Shown here: positions 18,444 through 26,363 of the stretch, in pieces
How positions within the stretch are numbered: position 1 is the first letter of the stretch
How the letters are laid out: every line of letters begins with the position of its first letter
NCBI RefSeq assembly: GCF_003143935.1
Contig: NZ_QFRX01000001.1
Span: 3,423,481 to 3,487,480 of the forward strand
Source: Streptomyces sp. Act143
GTDB lineage: Bacteria; Actinomycetota; Actinomycetes; Streptomycetales; Streptomycetaceae
Direction of reading: 5' to 3'
Length of the DNA: 64,000 nt
The notes under the pieces: model-generated
Seen by the model: the letters and a program-made list of their open reading frames with translations, nothing else
What the model was told of the DNA's origin: nothing
Databases searched by the model: none
Made by a program: the position numbers and the translations under genes

Positions 18444-19138
18444 CGGTCGGTCTCCTCGGTGCGTACTCCCAGATATCCGCAGGCGGCGGCCCTGCGCAGC
18501 GCTTCCTCGCGGGCGCCGGGCGCGTCCAGCGGCCCGTCCACGAGCCCGGCGAACCCGATCGCGACCCGGGCGCCCCCGATCGGCACCAGCCCGACCTCCA
18601 GCGACTCCCCCGGCCCGAACCGCACGGAGGAGCCGGCGGGGACGGCGAGCCGCAGGCCGTAGGCGGCGCCCCGGTCGAAGTCCAGCCGCGGGTTGGCCTC
18701 GAAGAAGTGGAAATGGGAGGTCACGGAGACCGGGACGGTCGCGGTGTTGGTGACGGTGAGCCGCACGACCGCGTCCGGGTCGGCATGCTCGGGCCCGGGC
18801 AGCAGCGCACCCGGCGCCTGATCGCCGAGGGTGCCGCCCCCGATGGGGTCGGAGACGACCGCGAGCCGCGAACCGTCGTCGAAGACGGCCTCGACATGCA
18901 CTTCGGTGACGACGTCCGCGACGCCGGGCAGCACGTCGTCCGGCCCGAGGACGGACCGGGCGCGCTCGACGGCCTGGGCGAGCCGGGCGCCGTCCCGGGC
19001 GGCCTCGCACACGGTGTCCGCGATGAGCGCGGTGGCCTCCGGCACATTGAGCCGCAGCCCGCGGGACCGGCGGGCGCGGGCGAGCTCGGCGGCTCCGAAG
19101 AGCAGCAGCCGGTCGCGTTCGGTGGGGGTCAGCCGCAT
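18440..19138 (-). CDS. ureA: Urease gamma/beta fusion subunit
   Basis: A 232-residue natural fusion of urease gamma and beta subunits. Residues 1-100 are gamma (MRLTPTERDRLLLFGAAELARARR; LNVPEATALIADTVCEAARDG) and residues about 115-225 are beta (LTVTNTATVPVSVTSHFHFFEANPRLDFDR; GARVAIGFAG), the second quoted in parts here as VTNTATVPVSVTSHFHFFE. Fused UreAB is known in several actinobacteria and in Helicobacter. It overlaps ureC by 4 bases, ensuring stoichiometric translation. It is first in the unit ureAB-ureC-aguA-tetR and faces the NCS1 permease gene across a 117-base promoter region with a palindromic operator. Confidence 0.9.
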   Translation of the reverse strand: MRLTPTERDRLLLFGAAELARARRSRGLRLNVPEATALIADTVCEAARDGARLAQAVERARSVLGPDDVLPGVADVVTEVHVEAVFDDGSRLAVVSDPIGGGTLGDQAPGALLPGPEHADPDAVVRLTVTNTATVPVSVTSHFHFFEANPRLDFDRGAAYGLRLAVPAGSSVRFGPGESLEVGLVPIGGARVAIGFAGLVDGPLDAPGAREEALRRAAACGYLGVRTEETDR

Positions 19139-19151
19139 GTCACTCCTTCGA

Positions 19152-19170
19152 TTTAGAGCACCACTCTAAA
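19152..19170. promoter_or_regulatory. Perfect palindromic operator between ureAB and the NCS1 permease
   Basis: TTTAGAG (19152-19158) and CTCTAAA (19164-19170) are perfect inverted copies separated by CACCA. It lies 14 bases before the ureAB start codon and 86 bases before the permease start. The sequence is AT-rich for this genome. It fits the TetR regulator encoded at the end of the ureAB operon; binding is inferred. Confidence 0.75.
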
Positions 19171-19255
19171 CCTTGAATCGCTGGAGCCCAAGGGTTGACG
19201 ACCGTCACCCGTACACATCACATTGAACGTCACTCAAACCCCTGGGAGACGAACC

Positions 19256-20698
19256 ATGCCGATGGAACAGCGCGGAGTCGACACCATCCCCGACGAGGAA
19301 CGCACCAGCGGGCCGCGGGACCTCGTCTCGATCCTGCTCGGCTCGAACCTGTGCCTGGGCGTGATCGTCTTCGGCTGGCTGCCGCCGTCCTTCGGCCTCG
19401 ACTGGTGGTCGTCGGTGAGCTCGATCGTGGCCGGCACGGTGGTCGGCACCCTGCTGACGGCCCCGCTCGCCCTGGTCTCGCTGCGCACCGCCACCAACCT
19501 CTCCACCTCCTCCGGCGCCCAGTTCGGCGTCCGCGGCCGGCTGGTCGGCTCGGTGGTGGGCCTGCTCCTCGCCCTCGGCTACACCGCGCTGACGGTGTGG
19601 ATCGGCGGCGATGTGATGGTGGGCGTACTGGGGCGTCTGGTCGGGCTGCCGGCGAACGGATGGTCGTACGGCGTGGTCTACGGCCTGCTCGCGGCGGCGA
19701 CCGTGGCGGGCGCGGTGTACGGCTACCGGGTGCTGCTCACGATGTCGCGGGTGCTGGCGATCGGCATGACGGCCCTGCTGGCCCTGGGGATCGCGGCCTA
19801 CGCCCCCGACTTCACGACGGACGCGCTGCCCGAGGCGGGCGGCTATCTGCTGGGCGGCTACTGGCCCACCTGGCTCCTGGCGGCCGTGGCCGCGGGCCTG
19901 TCCGGACCGATCGCCTTCATCACCCTCCTCGGCGACTACACCCGGTACATCTCCCCCGCCCGCCACTCCGACCGCCGTGTCCTGCACGCCACCTGGCTCG
20001 GTCTGCTGCTGGGCCTGCTGGTGCCGCAGCTCTTCGGCACGTTCACGGCCTACGGGGCCCGTGCGGCGCTGGACTACGCCGGGCCGCTGGTCGACGCCTC
20101 CCCCGGCTGGTACCTCATCCCCCTCCTGCTGGCCGCCTCCGCGGGCTCGGTCGGCAACGCGGGTCTGATGCTGTACTCCATGGGCCTCGACCTGGACGCG
20201 ATCCTGCCGCGCGCCTCCCGGGCCCGGGCCACCTACACGGTCGCGGTGGTGGCGACGGCTTGCGTCTTCGTCGGCCACTACGCCTCCAGCGCCCAGGACG
20301 CGATGACGTCCTTCGTGCTCCTGCTGACGGCGATCGGCACGCCCTGGGCGGTCATCACCCTCATCGGCTTCGCGCGCTGCCGGGGCGGGTACGACGCGGA
20401 CGCCCTCCAGGTCTTCAACCGGCGCGCGCGGGGCGGCGTCTACTGGTTCCGGGGCGGCTGGAACATCCCGGCCACGGTGTCGTGGGCGCTGGGCGCGGTG
20501 GTCGGGCTGCTGGCGGTGTCGCTGCCGTCGTACGAGGGTCCGCTGCTGTCGCTGACGGGCGGGGTGGACTGCAGCTTCCTGCTGTCGGGCGCGGTGGGCG
20601 GACTCGGCTACGTCCTGCTGACCGGCCGCAGCCCCGCTCAGGCGCCGCTGTCGTCACCGGACGGGACGGAGACCCAGCGGGCCTCGGCGGCGTCGTAG
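19256..20698 (+). CDS. NCS1-family nucleobase/allantoin-type permease
   Basis: A 480-residue inner-membrane transporter with about 12 hydrophobic segments. NCS1 signatures are the start of helix 1 (LVSILLGSNLCLGVIVFGW), TSSGAQFGVRG, GPIAFITLLGDYTRYI and SMGLDLDAIL. Members import cytosine, uracil, purines, allantoin, hydantoins or thiamine with H+ or Na+; which one cannot be read here. It starts at ATG 19256 with GGGAG upstream (ATG 19262 is possible). It is divergent from ureAB-ureC-aguA-tetR and shares their operator, so it probably imports the substrate of that pathway. Its 3' end overlaps the convergent small gene by 61 bases. Confidence 0.88.
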   Translation: MPMEQRGVDTIPDEERTSGPRDLVSILLGSNLCLGVIVFGWLPPSFGLDWWSSVSSIVAGTVVGTLLTAPLALVSLRTATNLSTSSGAQFGVRGRLVGSVVGLLLALGYTALTVWIGGDVMVGVLGRLVGLPANGWSYGVVYGLLAAATVAGAVYGYRVLLTMSRVLAIGMTALLALGIAAYAPDFTTDALPEAGGYLLGGYWPTWLLAAVAAGLSGPIAFITLLGDYTRYISPARHSDRRVLHATWLGLLLGLLVPQLFGTFTAYGARAALDYAGPLVDASPGWYLIPLLLAASAGSVGNAGLMLYSMGLDLDAILPRASRARATYTVAVVATACVFVGHYASSAQDAMTSFVLLLTAIGTPWAVITLIGFARCRGGYDADALQVFNRRARGGVYWFRGGWNIPATVSWALGAVVGLLAVSLPSYEGPLLSLTGGVDCSFLLSGAVGGLGYVLLTGRSPAQAPLSSPDGTETQRASAAS

Positions 20699-21105
20699 CG
20701 CAGCGTGTCGTACCGGAACTGCGAGAGGTCGAGGGAGCGCAGTTTGCGGTACGCCTCCTCGTCGGCCTCGGGACCGAGGACGACACGGATGCCGGTGGCC
20801 GTGTCCTGGAGGACGAAGGGGGGCGCCGACGGCGCCTGCGGGGTACGGCGGGTCAGCTCGCGCAGCCTGCGGTACGTGTCGTCGGCGAGCCTGCCGCCGA
20901 AGCCGCCCAGGAAGGCGTGCAGGGGCAGGGCGACGAGGAACAGCCAGTCGAGGGCGTCGGTGCCGCGGCGGGCGGGCCAGGCGCGGACGCGGACGTGGAC
21001 GCCGGGGGCGGTGAAGGCGTCGACAAGGGGCTGTTCGGCGGCGGGCGGGGTACCGGAGGTGACGTAGATGTCGATCTGCGCGTCGGGGGCTTCGTCGTCA
21101 GGCAC
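20638..21105 (-). CDS. Small protein with hydrophobic segment, partner of the CHAT protease gene
   Basis: A 155-residue protein without a known name. Residues 1-45 form a beta-rich acidic start (IDIYVTSGTPPAAEQPLVDAF), residues 51-70 are hydrophobic (LDWLFLVALPLHAFLGGFGG), a helical RLADDTYRRLRELTRR follows, and a C-terminal domain has LQDTATGIRVVLGPEADEEAYRKL. GTG 21105 overlaps the CHAT gene stop by 8 bases, so translation is coupled. Its own end overlaps the convergent permease gene. Similar small proteins seem common in actinobacteria, from memory. A substrate, adaptor or membrane effector for the CHAT protease is a reasonable guess, not shown. Confidence 0.75.
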   Translation of the reverse strand: MPDDEAPDAQIDIYVTSGTPPAAEQPLVDAFTAPGVHVRVRAWPARRGTDALDWLFLVALPLHAFLGGFGGRLADDTYRRLRELTRRTPQAPSAPPFVLQDTATGIRVVLGPEADEEAYRKLRSLDLSQFRYDTLRYDAAEARWVSVPSGDDSGA

Positions 21106-23707
21106 GGCGCTCCTTCGGAACGGGGATCAGCCAGGCCTTGCCGCCGCCGACGGTGGCCAGCCGGGTCCCGTCGGGGCTGTAGGCGATCTGGAGCAGGGAC
21201 ACGTCGCCGAAGTCCCCGTCCAGTTCGAGGACGGTACGGCGGGTGGACAGGTCGAGCAGCGTGACCGTCGAGCCCCACACCATCGCGAGGGTGTCGCCGT
21301 GGGGGCCGAAGGCCACCCCCCGGACGCGGTCGGGGAGTTCGAGGCGCATGCGGCAGTCGCCGGTCGCCGCGTCCCACACCCGGGCGGTGTGGTCCAGGGC
21401 ACCGGTCACCAGGCGGGTGCCGTCGGGACTGAAGTCGACGGCGAACACCATGGGGTGGTAGTCGACGCACAGCACCTGCTCGGCGGTGCCGGTGTCCCAT
21501 ACCCGCAGGGAGGAGTGACCGGCCGTGGCGATCCGGGTCCCGTCGCGGGTGGCGGCGAGGGCGTAGACGGCGTCCTCGTGGTCGAGGGTGCTCTGTCTGG
21601 TGGGTTCCGGCAGGGACCACAGGCCGACGGTGTGGTGATCCGCCACGGCGAGCAGCCGGCTGCGGCAGAACGCCAGCGCCGTCACGTCATGCCGGCCCGC
21701 GATGAACCGGGAGAGCCGGGCCGGATCGTTTCTGTCGCGCAGGACGACCTCGGTGGCGTCCGCCAAGGCGAGCCGTCCGGTGCCGGGCTCGAACGCGACG
21801 GCCCGGACCCGCCTGCTGTCCGCGGGCCTTTCCCGACCCCCCTTCGGCTTCCGGTACCTGGACGTGATCAGGTTGGCCATCGCGACGTACAGCACCGCGG
21901 GGGAGGGCGGCACGACGTCGGGCTGCCGGGCCGGGAGGTCGAACACCCGGGACTGCCCGTGCGTCCCGCCCACCGCCACGCGGGTGCCGTCCGGGGCGAA
22001 GGCGACCGACCAGGCGGCCATGGGCGTCGCCAGCTCGGCCACCCGGCGGTTCTCCGGCCGCGCCGCCGACGCCTTCTCCGCACCGGGCGGGGCGGACGCG
22101 CGCGGCGCCTCCTCCCGCGCCGCATGCGCTCTTCGTCGCGCCTCCCCCACCACCCCGTCGGGATCGGCGTCCTCCGGCACCAGCTCCGCCAGCCGCTCCC
22201 CGGCCGCCAGCACCGCCGCCCACTGCCCCGCGGCGTACAGGGCCCGCGCCTCCGACCGCAGCGACGCGGCCTCGCTCTGTCTGCGAGCCGTCTCCAGGCG
22301 CTCCCGGGCGTCCCGGTACCCCGGCTCCTCCGCGAGGACGGCTGTCAGATGGGCCACCGCGTCGTCCCAGTGCCCGGCGTCGGCGGCGCCCACGGCTGCC
22401 GTGTACAGATGCTCCAACCGGCGCCCCCGCAACGCCTCTTCGAGCTTCGCGGCCGCGTTCTCGTAGCCCGGGTCCGCGGCCAGCACGGCCCGGAAGGCCG
22501 TCACCGCGTCGTCCCAGCGCCGCGTGTAGAGCGCCGCCAGACCCTGCACGTACAGGTCACCGGCCTGAGTCGGCCGTGCCGCCGGCGCCGTCCGCTCGTG
22601 GTCGATGGCGAAGAGCGTCCCGTCGAGCGAGCGCATGTACAGCACCGGCGTGCCCCACTCCAGTGTCCCGGGCAGCGCCAGCCGTATCGACTGGCGGGCG
22701 TCGGTCACCGCCGCGTCGACGGAACGTCCCTGCGCGAGCTCCTCGTAGAAGCTCTGGCTGAACTCGACCGCCGCCTGGTCGGAGATGGGGTACTGCATCA
22801 CCAGCGCGGCTGCCAGCCCGGCCCGCATGAGTGCGCCGCCGACGCTGGAGAACGGGTCCGCCGCGCTGGCCCGGCCGGTCTCGCAGGCGTTGAGGACGAC
22901 GAGGCGCAGCGACGGATGCCCCTGGAGGACCATCGCCAGGTTCTCGGCGCCGAGGTGGTAGGTGCCGCCGTTGCCGTCGTCCAGTGCCAGAGCGCCCTCC
23001 CCGGCCGCCCGGTCGAAGCTTCCGTGGCCGATGAAGTGCAGGACGTGCCAGGGCCCGCGTCCGGGACGCAGGGCTCCCTTCAGCTCACGCCATCGCCCGC
23101 CGTCGACCCAGGCGAGCTCGATGAGCCCCGCCCGCCGCAGTCCTGCCAGCGCCGCGGCGAGCCGACGCCGCTCCGCGTCCACGGCCAGCGGCTCCTGGTC
23201 TCCGGGGCGGGCGATCATGCACAGCACGCGCAGCGGCGGTTCGACCCTCAACGGCCTTTGTGGAAGCGACACCTGAGGGCGTCTGACGAGCGGGGTCGTG
23301 GTGCAGAGATAGCCGCTGTGCGCGGGGTCGAACAGGAACTCCCAGGGGAGGGCGGCCAGTTCCGGGGGCTGGACGCGCAGCACCATGCGCAGTCGCGCCT
23401 CCGCGCGTGCCGCCGTGTGCCGGGCCGCGGTGAGCAGGGCCCGCCCGTCGCCCGCGGTGAGGGTCTCGAAGAGGGCGCGGCCGAGGAGCTGCACGGGCTG
23501 TTCGTCGGGGCTCGCGCTGCGGCGGACCCGCGCCGAGGAGGCGAGGACGGCGTCGGGGATGCGCTCGCTCAGGGTCCGCAGCTCGTCCGGGGAGAGCGGC
23601 AGGCGGGTGCGGGCGGTGGTCTCGGCTCCGTCCGGACCACGCAGCGTCACGGTGTAGACACCGTGCTCCGCGGCCGCGATCTCGGCCTCGAAATCGAGGA
23701 CATCCAT
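21098..23707 (-). CDS. CHAT-domain (caspase-like) protease with TPR and WD40 repeats
   Basis: An 869-residue multidomain protein. Residues about 75-385 are a CHAT domain with the catalytic pair His228 (HFIGHGSFD) and Cys275 (VVLNACETGRA). Residues about 395-545 hold three TPR-like repeats (YTRRWDDAVTAFRAVL; DAGHWDDAVAHLTAVL; YAAGQWAAVLAAGERL). Residues 590-869 form a WD40 propeller (VFAVDFSPDGTRLVTGALDHT). There is no signal peptide or membrane segment. The architecture is that of signal-activated proteases used in bacterial conflict and cell-death systems. ATG 23707 is chosen over the codon at 23749. It is separated from ilvE by a terminator and translationally coupled to the small gene that follows. 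Confidence 0.88.
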   Translation of the reverse strand: MDVLDFEAEIAAAEHGVYTVTLRGPDGAETTARTRLPLSPDELRTLSERIPDAVLASSARVRRSASPDEQPVQLLGRALFETLTAGDGRALLTAARHTAARAEARLRMVLRVQPPELAALPWEFLFDPAHSGYLCTTTPLVRRPQVSLPQRPLRVEPPLRVLCMIARPGDQEPLAVDAERRRLAAALAGLRRAGLIELAWVDGGRWRELKGALRPGRGPWHVLHFIGHGSFDRAAGEGALALDDGNGGTYHLGAENLAMVLQGHPSLRLVVLNACETGRASAADPFSSVGGALMRAGLAAALVMQYPISDQAAVEFSQSFYEELAQGRSVDAAVTDARQSIRLALPGTLEWGTPVLYMRSLDGTLFAIDHERTAPAARPTQAGDLYVQGLAALYTRRWDDAVTAFRAVLAADPGYENAAAKLEEALRGRRLEHLYTAAVGAADAGHWDDAVAHLTAVLAEEPGYRDARERLETARRQSEAASLRSEARALYAAGQWAAVLAAGERLAELVPEDADPDGVVGEARRRAHAAREEAPRASAPPGAEKASAARPENRRVAELATPMAAWSVAFAPDGTRVAVGGTHGQSRVFDLPARQPDVVPPSPAVLYVAMANLITSRYRKPKGGRERPADSRRVRAVAFEPGTGRLALADATEVVLRDRNDPARLSRFIAGRHDVTALAFCRSRLLAVADHHTVGLWSLPEPTRQSTLDHEDAVYALAATRDGTRIATAGHSSLRVWDTGTAEQVLCVDYHPMVFAVDFSPDGTRLVTGALDHTARVWDAATGDCRMRLELPDRVRGVAFGPHGDTLAMVWGSTVTLLDLSTRRTVLELDGDFGDVSLLQIAYSPDGTRLATVGGGKAWLIPVPKERRA

Positions 23708-23754
23708 GGACGCCCCACCCCCCGCCGGACGCTCCTGACACCATCCCACACGGC

Positions 23755-23793
23755 CCCGGGGCCCGCTCCTGCCTTGCAGAAACGGGCCCCGGG
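23755..23793 (-). terminator. ilvE terminator
   Basis: CCCGGGGCCCG (23755-23765) pairs with CGGGCCCCGGG (23783-23793), an 11 bp stem with a 17-base loop, 18 bases after the ilvE stop. It isolates ilvE from the CHAT gene. Confidence 0.75.
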
Positions 23794-23810
23794 TGAATGC
23801 CGCGAGGGGC

Positions 23811-24899
23811 TCAGCCCAGCTTGTGCATCCAGCCGTGCCGGTCCTCGGCGGTGCCGCGCTGGATGTCGAGGAGCGCCTGGCGGAGCCGCTGCGTCACCTC
23901 GCCGGGCTCCCCCGCGCCCTGCGTCCACTCGGCGCCGGTGCGCTTGACCGTGCCGACCGGGGTGATGACGGCGGCGGTGCCGCAGGCGAAGACCTCGGTC
24001 AGGGTGCCGTTCGCGGAGTCGGCCTGCCACTGGTCGACGGAGACGCGCCCCTCCTCGGCCTCGTAGCCGAGGTCGCGGGCGACGGCGAGCAGGGAGTCAC
24101 GCGTGACGCCCTCCAGGATGGAGCCGGTCAGGGTCGGCGTGATGATCTTGTTGCCGTACACGAAGTACAGGTTCATGCCGCCGAGTTCCTCGACCCACTT
24201 GCGCTCGACCGCGTCGAGGTAGCAGACCTGGGCGCAGCCCTGCTCGGCGGCCTCGGCCTGGGCGAGGAGCGAGGCGGCGTAGTTGCCGCCCGTCTTCGCG
24301 TCGCCCATGCCGCCGGGGACGGCGCGGACGTGGTCCTCGGAGACCCAGATCGACACCGGCTTGACGCCACCGGGGAAGTAGGCGCCGGCGGGCGAGGCGA
24401 TGACCAGGAACAGGTACTCGTTGGCGGGCTTCACGCCCAGGCCGACCTCGGTCGCGATCATGAACGGGCGGAGGTAGAGGGACTCCTCGCCGCCGTGCGC
24501 CGGGACCCATGCCTCGTCCTGCTTCACCAGCGCGTCGCACGCCTCGATGAACGTCTCGACCGGCAGCTCCGGCATGCCGAGCCGGCGGGCGGAGGCCTGG
24601 AAGCGCTGGGCGTTCTTCTCGGGGCGGAAGGTGGCGACGGTGCCGTCGGGCTGGCGGTAGGCCTTCAGGCCCTCGAAGATCTCCTGCGCGTAGTGCAGGA
24701 CCATCGTCGCCGGGTCGAGGGAGAGCGGCGCGTACGGCACGAGCTGCCCGTCGTGCCAGCCGCGGCCCTCCGTCCACTTGATGACGACCATGTGGTCGGT
24801 GAAGTGGCGGCCGAACCCGGGGCCGGCCAGGATCGCGGCGCGTTCCGCGTCGGAGAGTGGCGAGGCCGAGGGCTTGAGCTCGATCGTGGGCGTCGTCAT
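23811..24899 (-). CDS. ilvE: Branched-chain amino acid aminotransferase
   Basis: A 362-residue fold-type IV PLP enzyme performing the last step of valine, leucine and isoleucine synthesis and the first step of their catabolism, which feeds branched fatty-acid and polyketide starters. Motifs: [14 protein letters not shown], the PLP lysine in [26 protein letters not shown] and [15 protein letters not shown]. Length is typical of the bacterial BCAT family. ATG 24899 has AAGGAC upstream. It is monocistronic, with leuB 265 bases upstream in the same direction behind its own terminator. No leader peptide was evident before it, unlike ilvB. Confidence 0.95.
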   Translation of the reverse strand: MTTPTIELKPSASPLSDAERAAILAGPGFGRHFTDHMVVIKWTEGRGWHDGQLVPYAPLSLDPATMVLHYAQEIFEGLKAYRQPDGTVATFRPEKNAQRFQASARRLGMPELPVETFIEACDALVKQDEAWVPAHGGEESLYLRPFMIATEVGLGVKPANEYLFLVIASPAGAYFPGGVKPVSIWVSEDHVRAVPGGMGDAKTGGNYAASLLAQAEAAEQGCAQVCYLDAVERKWVEELGGMNLYFVYGNKIITPTLTGSILEGVTRDSLLAVARDLGYEAEEGRVSVDQWQADSANGTLTEVFACGTAAVITPVGTVKRTGAEWTQGAGEPGEVTQRLRQALLDIQRGTAEDRHGWMHKLG

Positions 24900-25076
24900 G
24901 AGTGGTTGTCCTTCACCGGTTGTGTAGTGACACGGGCCGCGCTCACGCCCTTTTACTGTCAGTGACCAGTGCTAGGACGTCCGAGCATTCCCTCATTCCG
25001 CGGCTCCGCGTTCGATTATCGCGCGCGGGGGGCCGAGGAAGAAAACGGCGTGAATGCGACCCAGGGGATGATGGTG

Positions 25077-25111
25077 GCACCCGGCGGGGACATGTGGAAG
25101 CCGCCGGGTGC
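25077..25111 (-). terminator. leuB terminator
   Basis: GCACCCGGCGG (25077-25087) pairs with CCGCCGGGTGC (25101-25111), a perfect 11 bp stem downstream of the leuB stop at 25165. The remaining intergenic bases up to 24900 should contain the ilvE promoter, but I see no clear -10/-35 pair. Confidence 0.8.
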
Positions 25112-25164
25112 GGTTGCGACCCGGCGGCTTCGAAGTGGTGCAGGTGCTTCGAGTGGCGGCGGGG

Positions 25165-26208
25165 TCAGCCGGCTACTCGTACGGCCAGCGCGTCGCCGAT
25201 CTCCGACGTGGAGCGGGCGGGCTTGCCGGCGCGCTCGCCGAGGTCGGCCGAGACGGCCTCCTCGATGCGGGCGGCCTCGGCCTCGTAGCCGAGGTGACGC
25301 AGCAGGAGCGCGACGGACAGGACCGTGGCGGTGGGGTCGGCCTTGCCCTGGCCGGCGATGTCGGGGGCCGAGCCGTGGACGGGCTCGAACATCGACGGGA
25401 ACTCGCGGGAGGGGTTGATGTTGCCGCTCGCCGCGACGCCGATGCCGCCGGAGACGGCCGCGGCGAGGTCGGTGATGATGTCGCCGAAGAGGTTGTCGGT
25501 GACGATCACGTCGAACCGGGCCGGGTCGGTGACCAGGTAGATGGTGGCCGCGTCGACGTGGATGTAGTCGGTGGTGACCTCGGGGAACTCCTCGGCCACC
25601 TGGTTGAAGATGTTCGTCCACAGGTGGCCCGCGAAGGACAGCACGTTGTTCTTGTGGACCAGCGTGAGCTTCTTGCGCGGACGGGCCTGGGCGCGGGCGA
25701 AGGCGTCGCGCACGACACGCTCGACACCGAAGGCCGTGTTCACGGAGACCTCGGTGGCGACCTCGTGCGGGGTGCCCTTGCGGATGGTGCCGCCGTTGCC
25801 GGTGTACGGGCCCTCGGTGCCCTCGCGGACGACGACGAAGTCGATCGCCGGCTCGCCCTTCAGGGGCGTGTCGACACCCGGGAGGAGCTTCGACGGACGC
25901 AGGTTGACGTGGTGGTCGAAGAGGAAGCGGAGCTTCAGCAGGAAGCCGCGCTCCAGGACACCGGACGGGACCGACGGGTCGCCGATGGCGCCGAGGAGGA
26001 TGGCGTCGTGCTGCTTGAGCGCCTCCGCGTCGGCGTCGGTGAGGGTCTCACCGGTGGCGTGGTAGCGCCGGGCGCCGAAGTCGTACTCCTTCGTCTCCAG
26101 CTTCACATCCTGCGGAAGGACGGCGGAGAGGACCTTCAGACCTTCGGCCACGACCTCCTGGCCGATGCCGTCACCGGGAATCACTGCGAGATTGATGCTG
26201 CGAGACAT
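25165..26208 (-). CDS. leuB: 3-Isopropylmalate dehydrogenase
   Basis: A 347-residue NAD-dependent decarboxylating dehydrogenase of leucine synthesis; the same enzyme can serve the citramalate route to isoleucine. It starts [15 protein letters not shown], and has [27 protein letters not shown] (the catalytic Lys), [20 protein letters not shown] with the metal aspartates, and [18 protein letters not shown], the NAD-type adenosine loop. ATG 26208 is chosen; the codon at 26259 adds an unrelated 17-residue extension. It stands alone, with a strong terminator behind it. Confidence 0.95.
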   Translation of the reverse strand: MSRSINLAVIPGDGIGQEVVAEGLKVLSAVLPQDVKLETKEYDFGARRYHATGETLTDADAEALKQHDAILLGAIGDPSVPSGVLERGFLLKLRFLFDHHVNLRPSKLLPGVDTPLKGEPAIDFVVVREGTEGPYTGNGGTIRKGTPHEVATEVSVNTAFGVERVVRDAFARAQARPRKKLTLVHKNNVLSFAGHLWTNIFNQVAEEFPEVTTDYIHVDAATIYLVTDPARFDVIVTDNLFGDIITDLAAAVSGGIGVAASGNINPSREFPSMFEPVHGSAPDIAGQGKADPTATVLSVALLLRHLGYEAEAARIEEAVSADLGERAGKPARSTSEIGDALAVRVAG

Positions 26209-26363
26209 GTACGGCACCCTACTCCCGCGTCCCATGGGATGACACGACATGTCCGCCATGCGGACACCGTCGGGAGCGGGCGGCCGGCCCGGGCGTCAGC
26301 CCTTCTCCCTCCGTTCACCCGTATGTATGGCGCACGTTGGGGTTCGCTGGGAACTTCACCGGC

